Source: Planctomycetaceae bacterium
GTDB lineage: Bacteria; Planctomycetota; Phycisphaerae; Phycisphaerales; Zrk34
NCBI GenBank assembly: GCA_002685935.1
Contig: NYZD01000100.1
Span: 1 to 62,409 of the forward strand
Direction of reading: 5' to 3'
Length of the DNA stretch: 62,409 nt
Shown: positions 53,176 to 62,297 of the stretch, piece after piece
How the letters are laid out: each line of letters begins with the position of its first letter
Numbering within the stretch: position 1 is the stretch's first letter
Made by a program: the position numbers and the translations under genes
Notes under the pieces: generated by a model
What the model saw: only the letters and a program-made list of their open reading frames with translations
Database searches by the model: none
Told to the model about the DNA's origin: nothing

Positions 53176-54500
53176 CGATCCTCGGCCTTCGGGGTCGTTT
53201 CACCGAGGACTTCAAATCGACATCCCGTGGCGCGCAATTGATCCAACTGACGCTGCCCGATCGTGATCGCCATGTCCACGTGCGTCGTGTCGTATTGGCG
53301 GTCATGCACGGTGGCGCGAGATTCAAGGAAACTCAGCGCTTTGCCATCGCGAAGGGGGACGCGCAACGTCACCCGTGACGATTCACCGCGCATGTGCGTG
53401 CGCGCCGATTCAACGAGCCGATCCAGGCCCAATCCACGGCGGGCGCTGATCGGCACCGAAGTCGGCCGGCTTGACTGCCAGATCAACAGGTCGGTGTTGT
53501 CTTCCAGTTCGTCAATCTTGTTCAACAGCAGGATGCGCGGCTGATCGTCGGTGTCGATGCTCTCGAGTACATCATGAACCGTGTCGAGATGCTGCTCGGC
53601 GGCGGGGTCGGTCGCGTCGATCACGATCAGCAGCAGATCCGCATGAACCGACTCTTCGAGCGTAGCGCGAAACGAGGCGACCAGATGGTGCGGCAGATCA
53701 CGAATGAACCCAACGGTGTCGGACAGCATGACCTCATCGCCGCCGCCGAGACTCCACCGTCGCGTGCGCGTGTCGAGCGTGGCGAACAGCTTGTCATCGG
53801 CGTAGGCCTGGCCATCTGTGAGAGTGTTGAACAGCGTGCTCTTGCCGGCGTTGGTGTAACCGACGATGCCGACGGTGAAAAAGTCCGTGCTGCGGCGGGC
53901 GATCTCGCGGCGCTTGCGATCCTGCACGCGGGAGATTTCACGGCGGAGTTCGGCCTTCCGGGACTGAACGATGCGGCGGTCGATTTCGAGTTGCTGTTCG
54001 CCGGGGCCGCGCGTGCCGATGCCCGCCGGAGCGCCGCCGACGATCCGTTCCAGGTGCGACCACATCGCGCGCAGTCGAGGGTAGGTGTATTCCAATTGCG
54101 CCAACTCCACCTGAAGCTTGGCTTCGTGGGAACGCGCGCGCGACGCGAAGATATCGAGGATGAGCTCCGAGCGATCGAGCACCTTGCATTCGACGACTTC
54201 CTCGATGTTGCGGATCTGCGCCGGGGACAGCTCATTGTCGAAGACCACGACATCCCCATCCGCGGCGTGGACGCGTTCGGCGAGTTCCTCAAGTTTGCCG
54301 CGTCCGATGTAAGTCTTGGCGACCGGGCGATTGCGCGGCTGGAGCACCTGGTCGATCACCACCGCCCCGGCGGTCTCGGCAAGCGAGCGCAATTCCGCCA
54401 ATGGATCGTCCGGCGCTCGCGCCGCCCCCGGCAGCAGCACCGCCGCGAGCACGGCCCGTTCCCGGATCACCGAGATGTTCATGCGTTGTGCGTCGGACAC
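53172..54500 (-). CDS. hflX: ribosome-associated GTPase HflX
   Basis: 442 residues from GTG 54500, with GGAG at a suitable distance; ATG 54482 is an alternative. The HflX N-terminal domain (VIDQVLQPRNRPVAKTYIGR, VVFDNELSPAQIRNIEEVVE) and the Gly-rich linker GAPAGIGTRGPGEQQLEID are followed by the G domain: G1 GYTNAGKSTLFNTL, G3 DTVGFI, G4 LNKID. It splits stalled 70S ribosomes and binds 50S subunits. It stands alone between trpG and the carboxy-terminal protease gene. Confidence 0.96.
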   Translation of the reverse strand: MSDAQRMNISVIRERAVLAAVLLPGAARAPDDPLAELRSLAETAGAVVIDQVLQPRNRPVAKTYIGRGKLEELAERVHAADGDVVVFDNELSPAQIRNIEEVVECKVLDRSELILDIFASRARSHEAKLQVELAQLEYTYPRLRAMWSHLERIVGGAPAGIGTRGPGEQQLEIDRRIVQSRKAELRREISRVQDRKRREIARRSTDFFTVGIVGYTNAGKSTLFNTLTDGQAYADDKLFATLDTRTRRWSLGGGDEVMLSDTVGFIRDLPHHLVASFRATLEESVHADLLLIVIDATDPAAEQHLDTVHDVLESIDTDDQPRILLLNKIDELEDNTDLLIWQSSRPTSVPISARRGLGLDRLVESARTHMRGESSRVTLRVPLRDGKALSFLESRATVHDRQYDTTHVDMAITIGQRQLDQLRATGCRFEVLGETTPKAEDR

Positions 54501-54572
54501 CGTTTGCTCCGGTCGCTCGAACCCAATCCTTCATTCTATCGTAATATTTGGATGCCGGATCGATCAGGCACA

Positions 54573-54600
54573 TTGAACCGTCCCGGTTCGCCCCTACAAT
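54573..54600 (+). promoter_or_regulatory. promoter of the S41 protease gene
   Basis: TTGAAC (54573-54578), a 16-base spacer and TACAAT (54595-54600). The start point near 54607 gives a short leader with GGAGAG before the ATG at 54632. Confidence 0.6.
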
Positions 54601-54631
54601 CATCGGTATTCATTCGCCGCTGGAGAGTCTC

Positions 54632-56203
54632 ATGAATCGACGGAACCAGATTGCGCTGATTGCCCTGGCCATTGTGGCATGCGTGTTCATCCTGCAGATC
54701 CCCAACACGCTTGCCCGGCGGGGCATGGGCTACGATGCCATTGACCTGTTGGTCAATGTGCATGCGGAAATAAGCCAGCGATACGTCGAGCCCAGCAAAA
54801 GCAACGAGTTGGCCGAGGCTGCGGTGCGCGGGATGCTCGAATCGCTCAATGACCCGTACACAATCTATCTGAGCGCCGAGCAGCTTGACCGGTTCGACAA
54901 GAACACGCTGGGGACGTTCTCAGGCATCGGCGCCGAGATCGATCGCAAGGACGGCCAGTTGCGGATCGTGTCGCCGCTTGAGGATTCACCGGCGTTCGAG
55001 GCCGGCGTCCAACCCGGCGATCTGATCCTGGAAGTCGACGGTAAGTCCACTGATGACATGGAAATCTTCGAGGCGATCGAGCACATCACCGGCGAGGAAG
55101 GCACGGACGTCGTGCTGTTGATCCGTCATCCGGACGGCGAGGAACTGCCCATCACCATCACCCGCCAACGCATTAACATTCAAACCGTCAAGGCATTGTG
55201 GCGCGGCGGCAACCATCACTGGGAGCACATGCTCGATTCCGAACGTGGCATTGGCTATGTCCGATTGACGCAGTTCAGCAATACGTCGGATGAAGATCTG
55301 CGGGCCGCGATCGAAGGGCTGGTGGCCCAGGACATGCAGGGATTGATTCTCGATCTGCGATTCAATCCCGGCGGACTGCTTGATCAGGCGGAGAACATCT
55401 CTTCGATGTTCCTCGATGACGGCGTGATCGTCTCGACCAAGGGACATCGTTCCAAGGAAGAAACCCGTCGGGCCAAAGCGTCCGACACACTGCCGCGGTT
55501 CCCAGTCATCGTGATGGTCAACGAATACAGCGCGTCGGCGAGCGAAATCGTCTCGGGCGCGCTGAAGGACAACGGGCGGGCGGTCATTCTCGGCACGCGC
55601 ACGTACGGCAAGGGCTCGGTGCAACAGGTAGTGAAACTGGACAGCAGCCCCGGCGCAATCAAGTTGACCACGGCACACTACTACCTGCCGTCCGGGCGCA
55701 ATATCCACCGCAAAGAGGATTCTGAGGTGTGGGGCGTGGATCCGACCGACGGGTATTACGTGCCGATGAATGACGAGCAGTACCGCGAAATGAATCTGAT
55801 CCGCCGCGAGAAGGGCATCGTTCGCAGTGACGGATCGGACGCTGGCAGCCCGGATGGAACTGCCACACCGGACTGGATCGAGGATGAACTGAAGGACACA
55901 CAACTCGCCGCGGCTTATCGATCGATGATCGCTCGGATGGACGATGGTGCGTTCGAGCCGGTCGGCGGGTCTGACGCGACGCTGCTCACGCGCATGCTGG
56001 AGATTGAGAAACTGCAATCTCAGCGTGAACAGTATCTTGAGGCCGTGGCCAAGATTGAGGATGAGATCGCCAAGCTCGAGTCACATCAGGACGTCGAGAC
56101 CGACGAGGCTACCGCAGGCCTCCCCGAACTCGATCCGGAAGGCCCGGAAACGCATTCTGAAAGCCTGAACGCACCGGTGGAAGTTGAATCGGTCGAACCA
56201 TGA
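54632..56203 (+). CDS. carboxy-terminal processing protease (S41 family)
   Basis: 523 residues from ATG 54632, with GGAGAG five bases upstream. One N-terminal membrane helix or signal (about 7-24) exports it. A PDZ domain lies near 95-170 (GIGAEIDRKDGQLRIVSPLE, AGVQPGDLILEVDGKSTDD). The catalytic core has LDLRFNPGGLLDQA, Ser in NEYSASASEIVSGAL and Lys in TRTYGKGSVQ. It degrades or trims exported proteins at their C-termini. The last 100 residues are Glu-rich and helical. It overlaps tsaD by four bases (ATGA). Confidence 0.93.
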   Translation: MNRRNQIALIALAIVACVFILQIPNTLARRGMGYDAIDLLVNVHAEISQRYVEPSKSNELAEAAVRGMLESLNDPYTIYLSAEQLDRFDKNTLGTFSGIGAEIDRKDGQLRIVSPLEDSPAFEAGVQPGDLILEVDGKSTDDMEIFEAIEHITGEEGTDVVLLIRHPDGEELPITITRQRINIQTVKALWRGGNHHWEHMLDSERGIGYVRLTQFSNTSDEDLRAAIEGLVAQDMQGLILDLRFNPGGLLDQAENISSMFLDDGVIVSTKGHRSKEETRRAKASDTLPRFPVIVMVNEYSASASEIVSGALKDNGRAVILGTRTYGKGSVQQVVKLDSSPGAIKLTTAHYYLPSGRNIHRKEDSEVWGVDPTDGYYVPMNDEQYREMNLIRREKGIVRSDGSDAGSPDGTATPDWIEDELKDTQLAAAYRSMIARMDDGAFEPVGGSDATLLTRMLEIEKLQSQREQYLEAVAKIEDEIAKLESHQDVETDEATAGLPELDPEGPETHSESLNAPVEVESVEP

Positions 56204-57273
56204 TCGCCGGCACCGACCCATTGATCCTCGGCGTTGAATCCAGTTGCGATGAAACGGCGGCGGCGTTGGTGACATCCGGCCGGGCGGTGCGCGCCAACAT
56301 CATTGCCTCTCAACATGATCTGCACCGCAAGTTCGGCGGCATCGTGCCGGAGATCGCGTCGCGTGCACACGTCGAGAGCATCCTGCCGGTAATGGACCAG
56401 GCTCTTGAAGCCGCCGGCGCCTCGCCGGACGATATCGACGCGGTCGCGGTGGGCAATCGCCCGGGGTTGATCGGTTCGCTGCTGGTCGGCGTCAGTGCGG
56501 CCAAGGCGCTGGCGTGGGCGTTGGACAGACCGTTGATCGGCGTGAATCACGTGCAGGCGCATCTCTACGCCGCGGCGCTGGACGCCGAGCCGATTGAATA
56601 CCCGGCGTTGGGACTGGTCGTGTCCGGCGGGCACACCAATCTCTACGCGATCCACAGCCCGCTGCACATGCAACGGTTGGGCCGCACGATCGACGATGCG
56701 GTGGGCGAGGCGTACGACAAGGTCGCAGCTATTCTGCATCTGGGTTTCCCCGGCGGCCCGGTGTTGGACCGGCTGGCGCAGCAAGGTGATGCGGCGGCAG
56801 TGCGATTCCCGCGCACGTTGCTGGACGCGACGAGTCTGGACTTTTCTTACAGTGGACTCAAAACGGCGGTGCTCTATCACGTCCGAGGCAAGCCGCAGGG
56901 GCGCGGCTCGGGTGCGACGTTTCCGCGTGATGCCGATGCATTGAGCGATGATCAGAAAGCCGCTGTCGCCGCCGCGTTTCAGGCTGCGGCGATCGATGTG
57001 TTGATCGCGAAACTGCAGCGGGCGATGGAGGGGCTGTCGGCGCAGGGTGATCGGCCCAGGTCGGTGGTGATCGGCGGCGGCGTCAGCGCCAACTCACTGC
57101 TGCGGCAGCGCGTCGCGGAGTTCGGCCACACCCATCAGATCACGGTGCGGATTCCCGATCTGGCGTATTGCCTGGATAATGCGGCGATGATCGCCGGGCT
57201 GGCCCATCATCGCTTGGCGGATCATCGTGTCGACGATCTGACGCTGCCGGCCATCGCGACGACCGAGAGCTGA
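56200..57273 (+). CDS. tsaD: tRNA N6-adenosine threonylcarbamoyltransferase
   Basis: 357 residues. LGVESSCDETAAALV at the start, the metal-binding HVQAH at 117-121, the ASKHA nucleotide-binding signatures GLVVSGGHTNLYAI and VVIGGGVSANSLLR, and the family segment FSYSGLKTAVLYHV are all present. It transfers threonylcarbamoyl from the adenylate made by TsaC to A37 of ANN-reading tRNAs, working with TsaB and TsaE (not in the window). Translation is coupled to the protease gene before it. Confidence 0.97.
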   Translation: MIAGTDPLILGVESSCDETAAALVTSGRAVRANIIASQHDLHRKFGGIVPEIASRAHVESILPVMDQALEAAGASPDDIDAVAVGNRPGLIGSLLVGVSAAKALAWALDRPLIGVNHVQAHLYAAALDAEPIEYPALGLVVSGGHTNLYAIHSPLHMQRLGRTIDDAVGEAYDKVAAILHLGFPGGPVLDRLAQQGDAAAVRFPRTLLDATSLDFSYSGLKTAVLYHVRGKPQGRGSGATFPRDADALSDDQKAAVAAAFQAAAIDVLIAKLQRAMEGLSAQGDRPRSVVIGGGVSANSLLRQRVAEFGHTHQITVRIPDLAYCLDNAAMIAGLAHHRLADHRVDDLTLPAIATTES

Positions 57274-57282
57274 CGGTCGGGG

Positions 57283-59124
57283 TCAGAAGGGCCAGATCAT
57301 CGGGATCAGCCATAGGGTCACCACGCCCAGCAGAAGATGCAGCGGCACGCCGACACGCAGGTAGTCGGTGAATCGATAGCCGCCCGGGCCGTACACCATC
57401 AGATGAGTCGGGTAGACCAGCGGCGTGGCCATGGACGTCGCGGCGCCGATCATCACGGCCATGGCGAACGGCATGACATCAGTGTGCACACCCGCGGACG
57501 CGGCCAACGCCAGCGGCAGCATCAACACCGCGCCGGCCTTGGCCGTGATCAGGTTCGCCAAGACGACCGTCAATACATAGACGATGCACAATGCCCCAAA
57601 CTTGCTGTCACCGGTGATCGCCAGCAACTGCTCGGTGATCACTTGATCCAACTTCGTTTCCTGCATCGCTCTGCCGATCCCCAACGCTGCGCCGATCAGC
57701 AACAGCACCTGCCAGTCCACTGAACGTCGCGCGCCCGATGCGGTGCAGCAGCGCGTGAGAATCATGAGCGTGCCCGCGACCAGCGCCGCCTGGACCATCG
57801 TCAGCCAGTTGGTCGTGACGCAGAGGACCATGATGCCCAGAATGACCAACGCCAGCGGTGCGCGGTCGTGGCGCGGAGGCGTCGAATCGTCCACCGAAGA
57901 CACCAGATAGAAATCGCGCCGATTGCGCTGCTGTTCGGCAAAGCCGGGGGCGGCCTCGAGCAGCAGCGTATCGCCTGTGTGCAGAGCGATGTCGCCGACC
58001 TTGCGATCGATGCGCTGACCGTTCCGGGATACGGCTATCACCACCGCGTTGTAATGTGATCGGAACCGCCCTTCCCGGATGGTCTGACCGACCAACGGGC
58101 AGGTGTCGGAAACCACCGCCTCGACCAGCGTGCGATTCGAACGCGGGGCATCCAGCTTGAACAATTGATCCGGCGCGGGCAGCAGGCCGCGAATTTTCTG
58201 AAGATCCACAACCGACTCGACGACGCCGACGAAGACCAATCGATCATCCGCTTGAAGTATTTCGGTGGGTGATACCGCGGGGATCAGTTGATTGTGACGG
58301 TCGATCTCCATCAGGTACATGCCCGGCAGGTGGCGCAGGCCAGCTTGTTCCACGGTCCGTCCCGGCAGCGGGCCGTCGGCATCGACGACCATCTCCACGG
58401 TGTATTCGCGCGTGTCCTCCAGTTCTTCCATCAGCTCTCCGCGTCGGGGAATCAGCCGACGACTGAATAGCAGCAGGAACGTCATGCCCACCAAGGCACA
58501 CGGCAGACCCACCAGCGCGATCTGAAACATCCCCACGTGCTGACCGGTCTCTTTCTCCAGCCAGTCACCGACGATGATGTTCGAGCTCGTGCCGATCAGC
58601 GTGCACGCCCCGCCGAGAATCGATGCGAACGACAGCGGCAACAACAGGTGCGACGCGGCGAGGCGATGCTTCCGTGACCAGTCGCCCACGACGGGCAGGA
58701 GCATGGCCACGACCGGCGTGTTATTAAGAAACGCGCTCATCGCCGCGGTGGGCAGCATGATGCGCACTTGCGCCGCCAGCAGTGATTTGGGTCGCCCGAG
58801 CAGGCGCTGGCCGATCCAACTGATCGCCCCGGTGTTGCGCAATCCCGCGGCGACGATGAATAACGCCCCCAGCGCCACCACGCCGGGGTTCGCGAAGCCG
58901 GTCAGCCCCACCTCCGGCTCCATCACGCCGAACCGCCAGTCACCGGGGCCGGTGCGCACCGGAAGCACAAGCAGCAGCGTTAGCCCGCCGAGCATTGTGA
59001 CGTCCGGGGCGCGCTGGCGGACGATCAACGTCACCAAAACGGCCGCCAGGACCCCTAATGTCGTCCACGCTGCCCAATCCAAAGCATATCCCCTGTTCGA
59101 TGTGGGCGCACAATCATCGCGCAT
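57283..59124 (-). CDS. SLC13/DASS-type permease with RCK_C domains
   Basis: 613 residues. Membrane helices in both terminal parts flank a soluble section at about 215-380 that contains two TrkA-C-like (RCK_C) domains (MEIDRHNQLIPAVSPTEIL, VAVSRNGQRIDRKVGDIALH). The transporter signatures SAFLNNTPVVAMLLPVVGDW and the symmetric ANLITAKAGAVLMLPLALAA are typical of the sodium:sulfate/dicarboxylate family. It likely imports sulfate or a carboxylate with sodium. The gene is convergent with tsaD by nine bases. Confidence 0.9.
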   Translation of the reverse strand: MRDDCAPTSNRGYALDWAAWTTLGVLAAVLVTLIVRQRAPDVTMLGGLTLLLVLPVRTGPGDWRFGVMEPEVGLTGFANPGVVALGALFIVAAGLRNTGAISWIGQRLLGRPKSLLAAQVRIMLPTAAMSAFLNNTPVVAMLLPVVGDWSRKHRLAASHLLLPLSFASILGGACTLIGTSSNIIVGDWLEKETGQHVGMFQIALVGLPCALVGMTFLLLFSRRLIPRRGELMEELEDTREYTVEMVVDADGPLPGRTVEQAGLRHLPGMYLMEIDRHNQLIPAVSPTEILQADDRLVFVGVVESVVDLQKIRGLLPAPDQLFKLDAPRSNRTLVEAVVSDTCPLVGQTIREGRFRSHYNAVVIAVSRNGQRIDRKVGDIALHTGDTLLLEAAPGFAEQQRNRRDFYLVSSVDDSTPPRHDRAPLALVILGIMVLCVTTNWLTMVQAALVAGTLMILTRCCTASGARRSVDWQVLLLIGAALGIGRAMQETKLDQVITEQLLAITGDSKFGALCIVYVLTVVLANLITAKAGAVLMLPLALAASAGVHTDVMPFAMAVMIGAATSMATPLVYPTHLMVYGPGGYRFTDYLRVGVPLHLLLGVVTLWLIPMIWPF

Positions 59125-59191
59125 TGGCCAATTGACGTCATGGCTCTACATTATCGGCACCATGGACCCATCGTATTTAACCGGCGCGACA

Positions 59192-59962
59192 ATGGGCATA
59201 CACCCCGCAGCAAAACGGGCGTTATGGGCGCTGATGCTGATCTGCATCACGGCCGGCGGGTGCGCGCCCGTGGCCGACGTCGAGTCCCTCGACACACTGG
59301 CGGAATTCATCGTCGGCCCGGCCAGAATGCCCGGCCCGTTGACCGACGTATCGGATCTGCTGGCGATGCGGCCGGAACTTCGGCGGTATCGTGTCGTCGC
59401 CGGCAACGACGGCCGCGAATCGATGACGGTGCTGATCAGCGCGATCGACTCATCCGACAACCCATCCTGGAGCACCGAGGATAGTGCCGGCCGCATCGCG
59501 ATCCTGACACCACTCGACGACGGGTCATGGATCACCGCGCGTGCCGAAGATCTGTCGCACAGCGCCACGACACAATACGACCCGCCCATCGCCGTCTTGC
59601 CCGCCGCGCTCGACCCGAATCAGCCGACCACCATCCGCGCGGCCGTCCGCGTGGTCAGCCGCGACGATCCGGCCATGCAGATGGATCGTGGCACATGTGA
59701 GCAGACGATCCGCTACGAGGCCGTCCAGCGGCTGCGGACACCGGCCGGCACGTTCGATTGCCATCGGCTGCGCGTGGATTACACCGCGGACTTGAACCTG
59801 GCCAAGGTCCATCAACAATCCTGGCGGTTTCTAAGCCCGGACGTCGGGCTCGTCGCGGAAGTCTCCAACGAGCAGGTCACCGCGTTGCTTTTGGGCTGGA
59901 CGACACAACGGACGATGGTGCTGGAATCTGTGCAATCGACGGTGATTGCCGCCCCACACTGA
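59192..59962 (+). CDS. exported lipoprotein, paralog of the next gene
   Basis: 256 residues from ATG 59192 (59162 also possible). The signal ends ICITAGGC, a lipobox with Cys near 24. No catalytic motif is seen. The C-terminal half has TPAGTFDCHRLRVDY and DVGLVAEVSNEQVTALLLGW followed by RTMVLESV. The same string of features recurs in the following gene. I do not know the family. It is probably anchored to a membrane and faces outward. Confidence 0.75.
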   Translation: MGIHPAAKRALWALMLICITAGGCAPVADVESLDTLAEFIVGPARMPGPLTDVSDLLAMRPELRRYRVVAGNDGRESMTVLISAIDSSDNPSWSTEDSAGRIAILTPLDDGSWITARAEDLSHSATTQYDPPIAVLPAALDPNQPTTIRAAVRVVSRDDPAMQMDRGTCEQTIRYEAVQRLRTPAGTFDCHRLRVDYTADLNLAKVHQQSWRFLSPDVGLVAEVSNEQVTALLLGWTTQRTMVLESVQSTVIAAPH

Positions 59963-60079
59963 TCGCGGTGGTGCCGGTTCCATATAATCGGCATCAACCG
60001 AACAGTCGTTATCGCTTCACGCCGTTTCGTGGTTTACCTGAATTAACGCATGGCCGCGCTCCAATAAATAGCGGATGTT

Positions 60080-61075
60080 ATGGGCATGAGCAGCCCCACC
60101 CGCCCGACTTCCTACCGACAATTGATGTTCCGATCCACCTCGGTGATCATCTGCGCGGCTGTTGTCTTACTCGCGGCCAATCACCGCGACACCCAAAGCG
60201 ACGACATCGACACCCCGTTCACGGCACAATTGGCTCCGGCGCCCCAGGCCCGACATATCCAACGCATCAGCGGGATGGCCGCGCCGTCACGATTGCACGT
60301 TTCACAGTCCGACCCCTGGACCGGGGCGGCGACGGTTTCCGCGACTCCGGTCCGCGAACTGCCTCGGATGCTTGCCGCCCCGCCTCCCAAAGCGCTGAGC
60401 CGATTCGTCGTGTCCGATCCGCTCGTGCCGGTCGCCGCGATCCCCGCCGAGACGTTGCAGCCGCTGGCTGACAGCCGGTCCGAATTCAGCAATCTCGGCG
60501 ACTGGTCCGACCAGGCCACAACGCTTCAGACGATGGAGGCAGACGCCGGCCAGTGGCAGCGGGCTCAACAGGAAGTGCGTGTTGAGCGATTCGAGCGCGA
60601 CGCGCAGGGCAATCTACGGCTGATTCAGCTAGAGGACGTCGAGAACAATCTGATCATTCGATTCACCGATCCGCCGATTGTGTTTGAAACAAAAATGCGG
60701 CCGCTGCGCGCTATCACCAGCCGATCGCCCATCGAGGTGTTCCGTCGCTCCCGCCCGGACCGTCGCATCGAAACGGGCACCGCGCGGCTGACAATCACGT
60801 ACGACGCGGACCAGACGCTCGAGACCCCGGCGGGGCGATTCGACTGCCATCGACTGATTGTCGAATGCGAAGCTGAATTCGGACTGGGATCGTTGGAGGT
60901 CTATTCGACGATGTACCACGCCGACGGGGTCGGTCTCGTGGCTGAACATTACACCGAAGAGGGCCGCGTCCTGATATTCGGGCACGAGGTGACGCGCACG
61001 CTCGTGCTCAATTCGGTGACCCATTCCACGCCAATTCAGGTGACCGCCGCGGCCGAAACCGAAGCTGCGCCGTAA
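60080..61075 (+). CDS. exported protein, paralog of the preceding lipoprotein
   Basis: 331 residues with an N-terminal hydrophobic helix (SVIICAAVVLLAAN). A Pro/Ala-rich middle leads to a C-terminal domain with TPAGRFDCHRLIVECEAEFG, DGVGLVAEHYTEEGRVLIFG and RTLVLNSVTHST, aligned with the neighbour above. The two genes are 117 bases apart on the same strand, so a tandem duplication is likely. Function unknown. An in-frame second ATG lies six bases inside. Confidence 0.75.
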   Translation: MGMSSPTRPTSYRQLMFRSTSVIICAAVVLLAANHRDTQSDDIDTPFTAQLAPAPQARHIQRISGMAAPSRLHVSQSDPWTGAATVSATPVRELPRMLAAPPPKALSRFVVSDPLVPVAAIPAETLQPLADSRSEFSNLGDWSDQATTLQTMEADAGQWQRAQQEVRVERFERDAQGNLRLIQLEDVENNLIIRFTDPPIVFETKMRPLRAITSRSPIEVFRRSRPDRRIETGTARLTITYDADQTLETPAGRFDCHRLIVECEAEFGLGSLEVYSTMYHADGVGLVAEHYTEEGRVLIFGHEVTRTLVLNSVTHSTPIQVTAAAETEAAP

Positions 61076-61103
61076 TAGAAGCTCACCAGCACCGCCCACG
61101 CAA

Positions 61104-62246
61104 TCATGCCATCGCATGTTCGGCCACGCGCCAGGTGGCACCATCGCGCTCGATCGGGCGGTACAGCGTGTCCCGTTCCAGAGGCGCGAATCCCGCATCG
61201 CGAATGGCCTTGCGCAGATCGGTCACGGCGAGTTCCTGATGGGTGCCGTGCCCGTCGCGCTGTTTGGTGATGTCGTACCAGACGACCGTGCCATCGATGT
61301 CGTCAACGCCAAACTGAAGCGACAGCTCCGCCAGCTCGATTTTCTGCATGATCCAGAACGCCTTGACGTGCGCGAAGTTGTCGAGCATAAGCCGGCCGAT
61401 CGCGAGCATCTTCAGATCGTCCAGCCCGGTCGGCCCCGGCAGATGATTCAGGTCACTGACGCCGGGAATGAACGGCAGCGGGATCACAGTCTGGAATCGG
61501 CCCGCGTGGCCTTCATTGATCGCCTCATCCTGCGCATCGCGCAACATCATCAGGTGCTGCAGACGGTCTTCCGGTGATTCGATGTGGCCGTACAGAATGG
61601 TCGCGTTGGACATCAGGCCCAAACGGTGCGCGATGCGGTGAACATCCATCCACCGGTCGGAACGGATCTTGCCCTTGAACGCTTCATCGTGGACACGATC
61701 ATCGAACACCTCAGCCCCCCCGCCGGGCAAGGAGCCGAGGCCGGCGTCCATCAGATCGGTCAACACACCCTCAACGTCGCGCCCACGGCGGTCGATCCGC
61801 GCCAGATGCACGATCTCCACGGCTGTGAATGCCTTGATGTGAATCGCCGGATAGGTTTGGTGAATCGTACGCAACATGTCGGTGTAATACGAAAACGGCA
61901 GATGCGGATGCAGCCCGCCGACGATGTGGAGCTCGGTCGCGCCCGCCTCCTGGGCCTTGAGCGCCTGGTCGGCCACGTAGTCCTGATCGTGTTCGTAGGC
62001 CCCCACGTCGCCACGTTTGCGGTAGAAATCGCAGAACTTGCAGCTCAGCGCACACACATTGGAATAGTTGAAATGACGATTGATATTGTAGTACGCGACG
62101 TCGCCGTGCATGCGTCGCCGGACCGTGTCGGCAAGTCGGCCGATTGTCCAGATATCCCGACTGGCCAACAGCGTGCGGCCGTCGGCGGCGTCTAGCCGCT
62201 CACCGGCTTCCACTTTCTCGGCAATGGATGTCAAATCCTCAGTCAC
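61104..62246 (-). CDS. mqnE: aminodeoxyfutalosine synthase
   Basis: 380 residues from GTG 62246, which has AAGGCGG upstream and follows a TATCAT -10 at 62279-62274; ATG 62297 would be 17 residues longer but lies before the expected transcription start. Radical-SAM cysteines are at 65, 69 and 72 in NVCALSCKFCDFYR. LHIVGGLHPHLPFSYYTDML, LPGGGAEVFDD and YGHIESPEDRLQHLMMLRDA fit MqnE. It joins the SAM-derived adenosyl radical to a carboxyvinyl-oxybenzoate in the futalosine route to menaquinone. The related MqnC is the main alternative. Confidence 0.88.
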   Translation of the reverse strand: MTEDLTSIAEKVEAGERLDAADGRTLLASRDIWTIGRLADTVRRRMHGDVAYYNINRHFNYSNVCALSCKFCDFYRKRGDVGAYEHDQDYVADQALKAQEAGATELHIVGGLHPHLPFSYYTDMLRTIHQTYPAIHIKAFTAVEIVHLARIDRRGRDVEGVLTDLMDAGLGSLPGGGAEVFDDRVHDEAFKGKIRSDRWMDVHRIAHRLGLMSNATILYGHIESPEDRLQHLMMLRDAQDEAINEGHAGRFQTVIPLPFIPGVSDLNHLPGPTGLDDLKMLAIGRLMLDNFAHVKAFWIMQKIELAELSLQFGVDDIDGTVVWYDITKQRDGHGTHQELAVTDLRKAIRDAGFAPLERDTLYRPIERDGATWRVAEHAMA

Positions 62247-62297
62247 GTTTCCGCCTTTTGCTTGCGCTGGCCAATGATAGTGTAGCCATGCCGGCAT

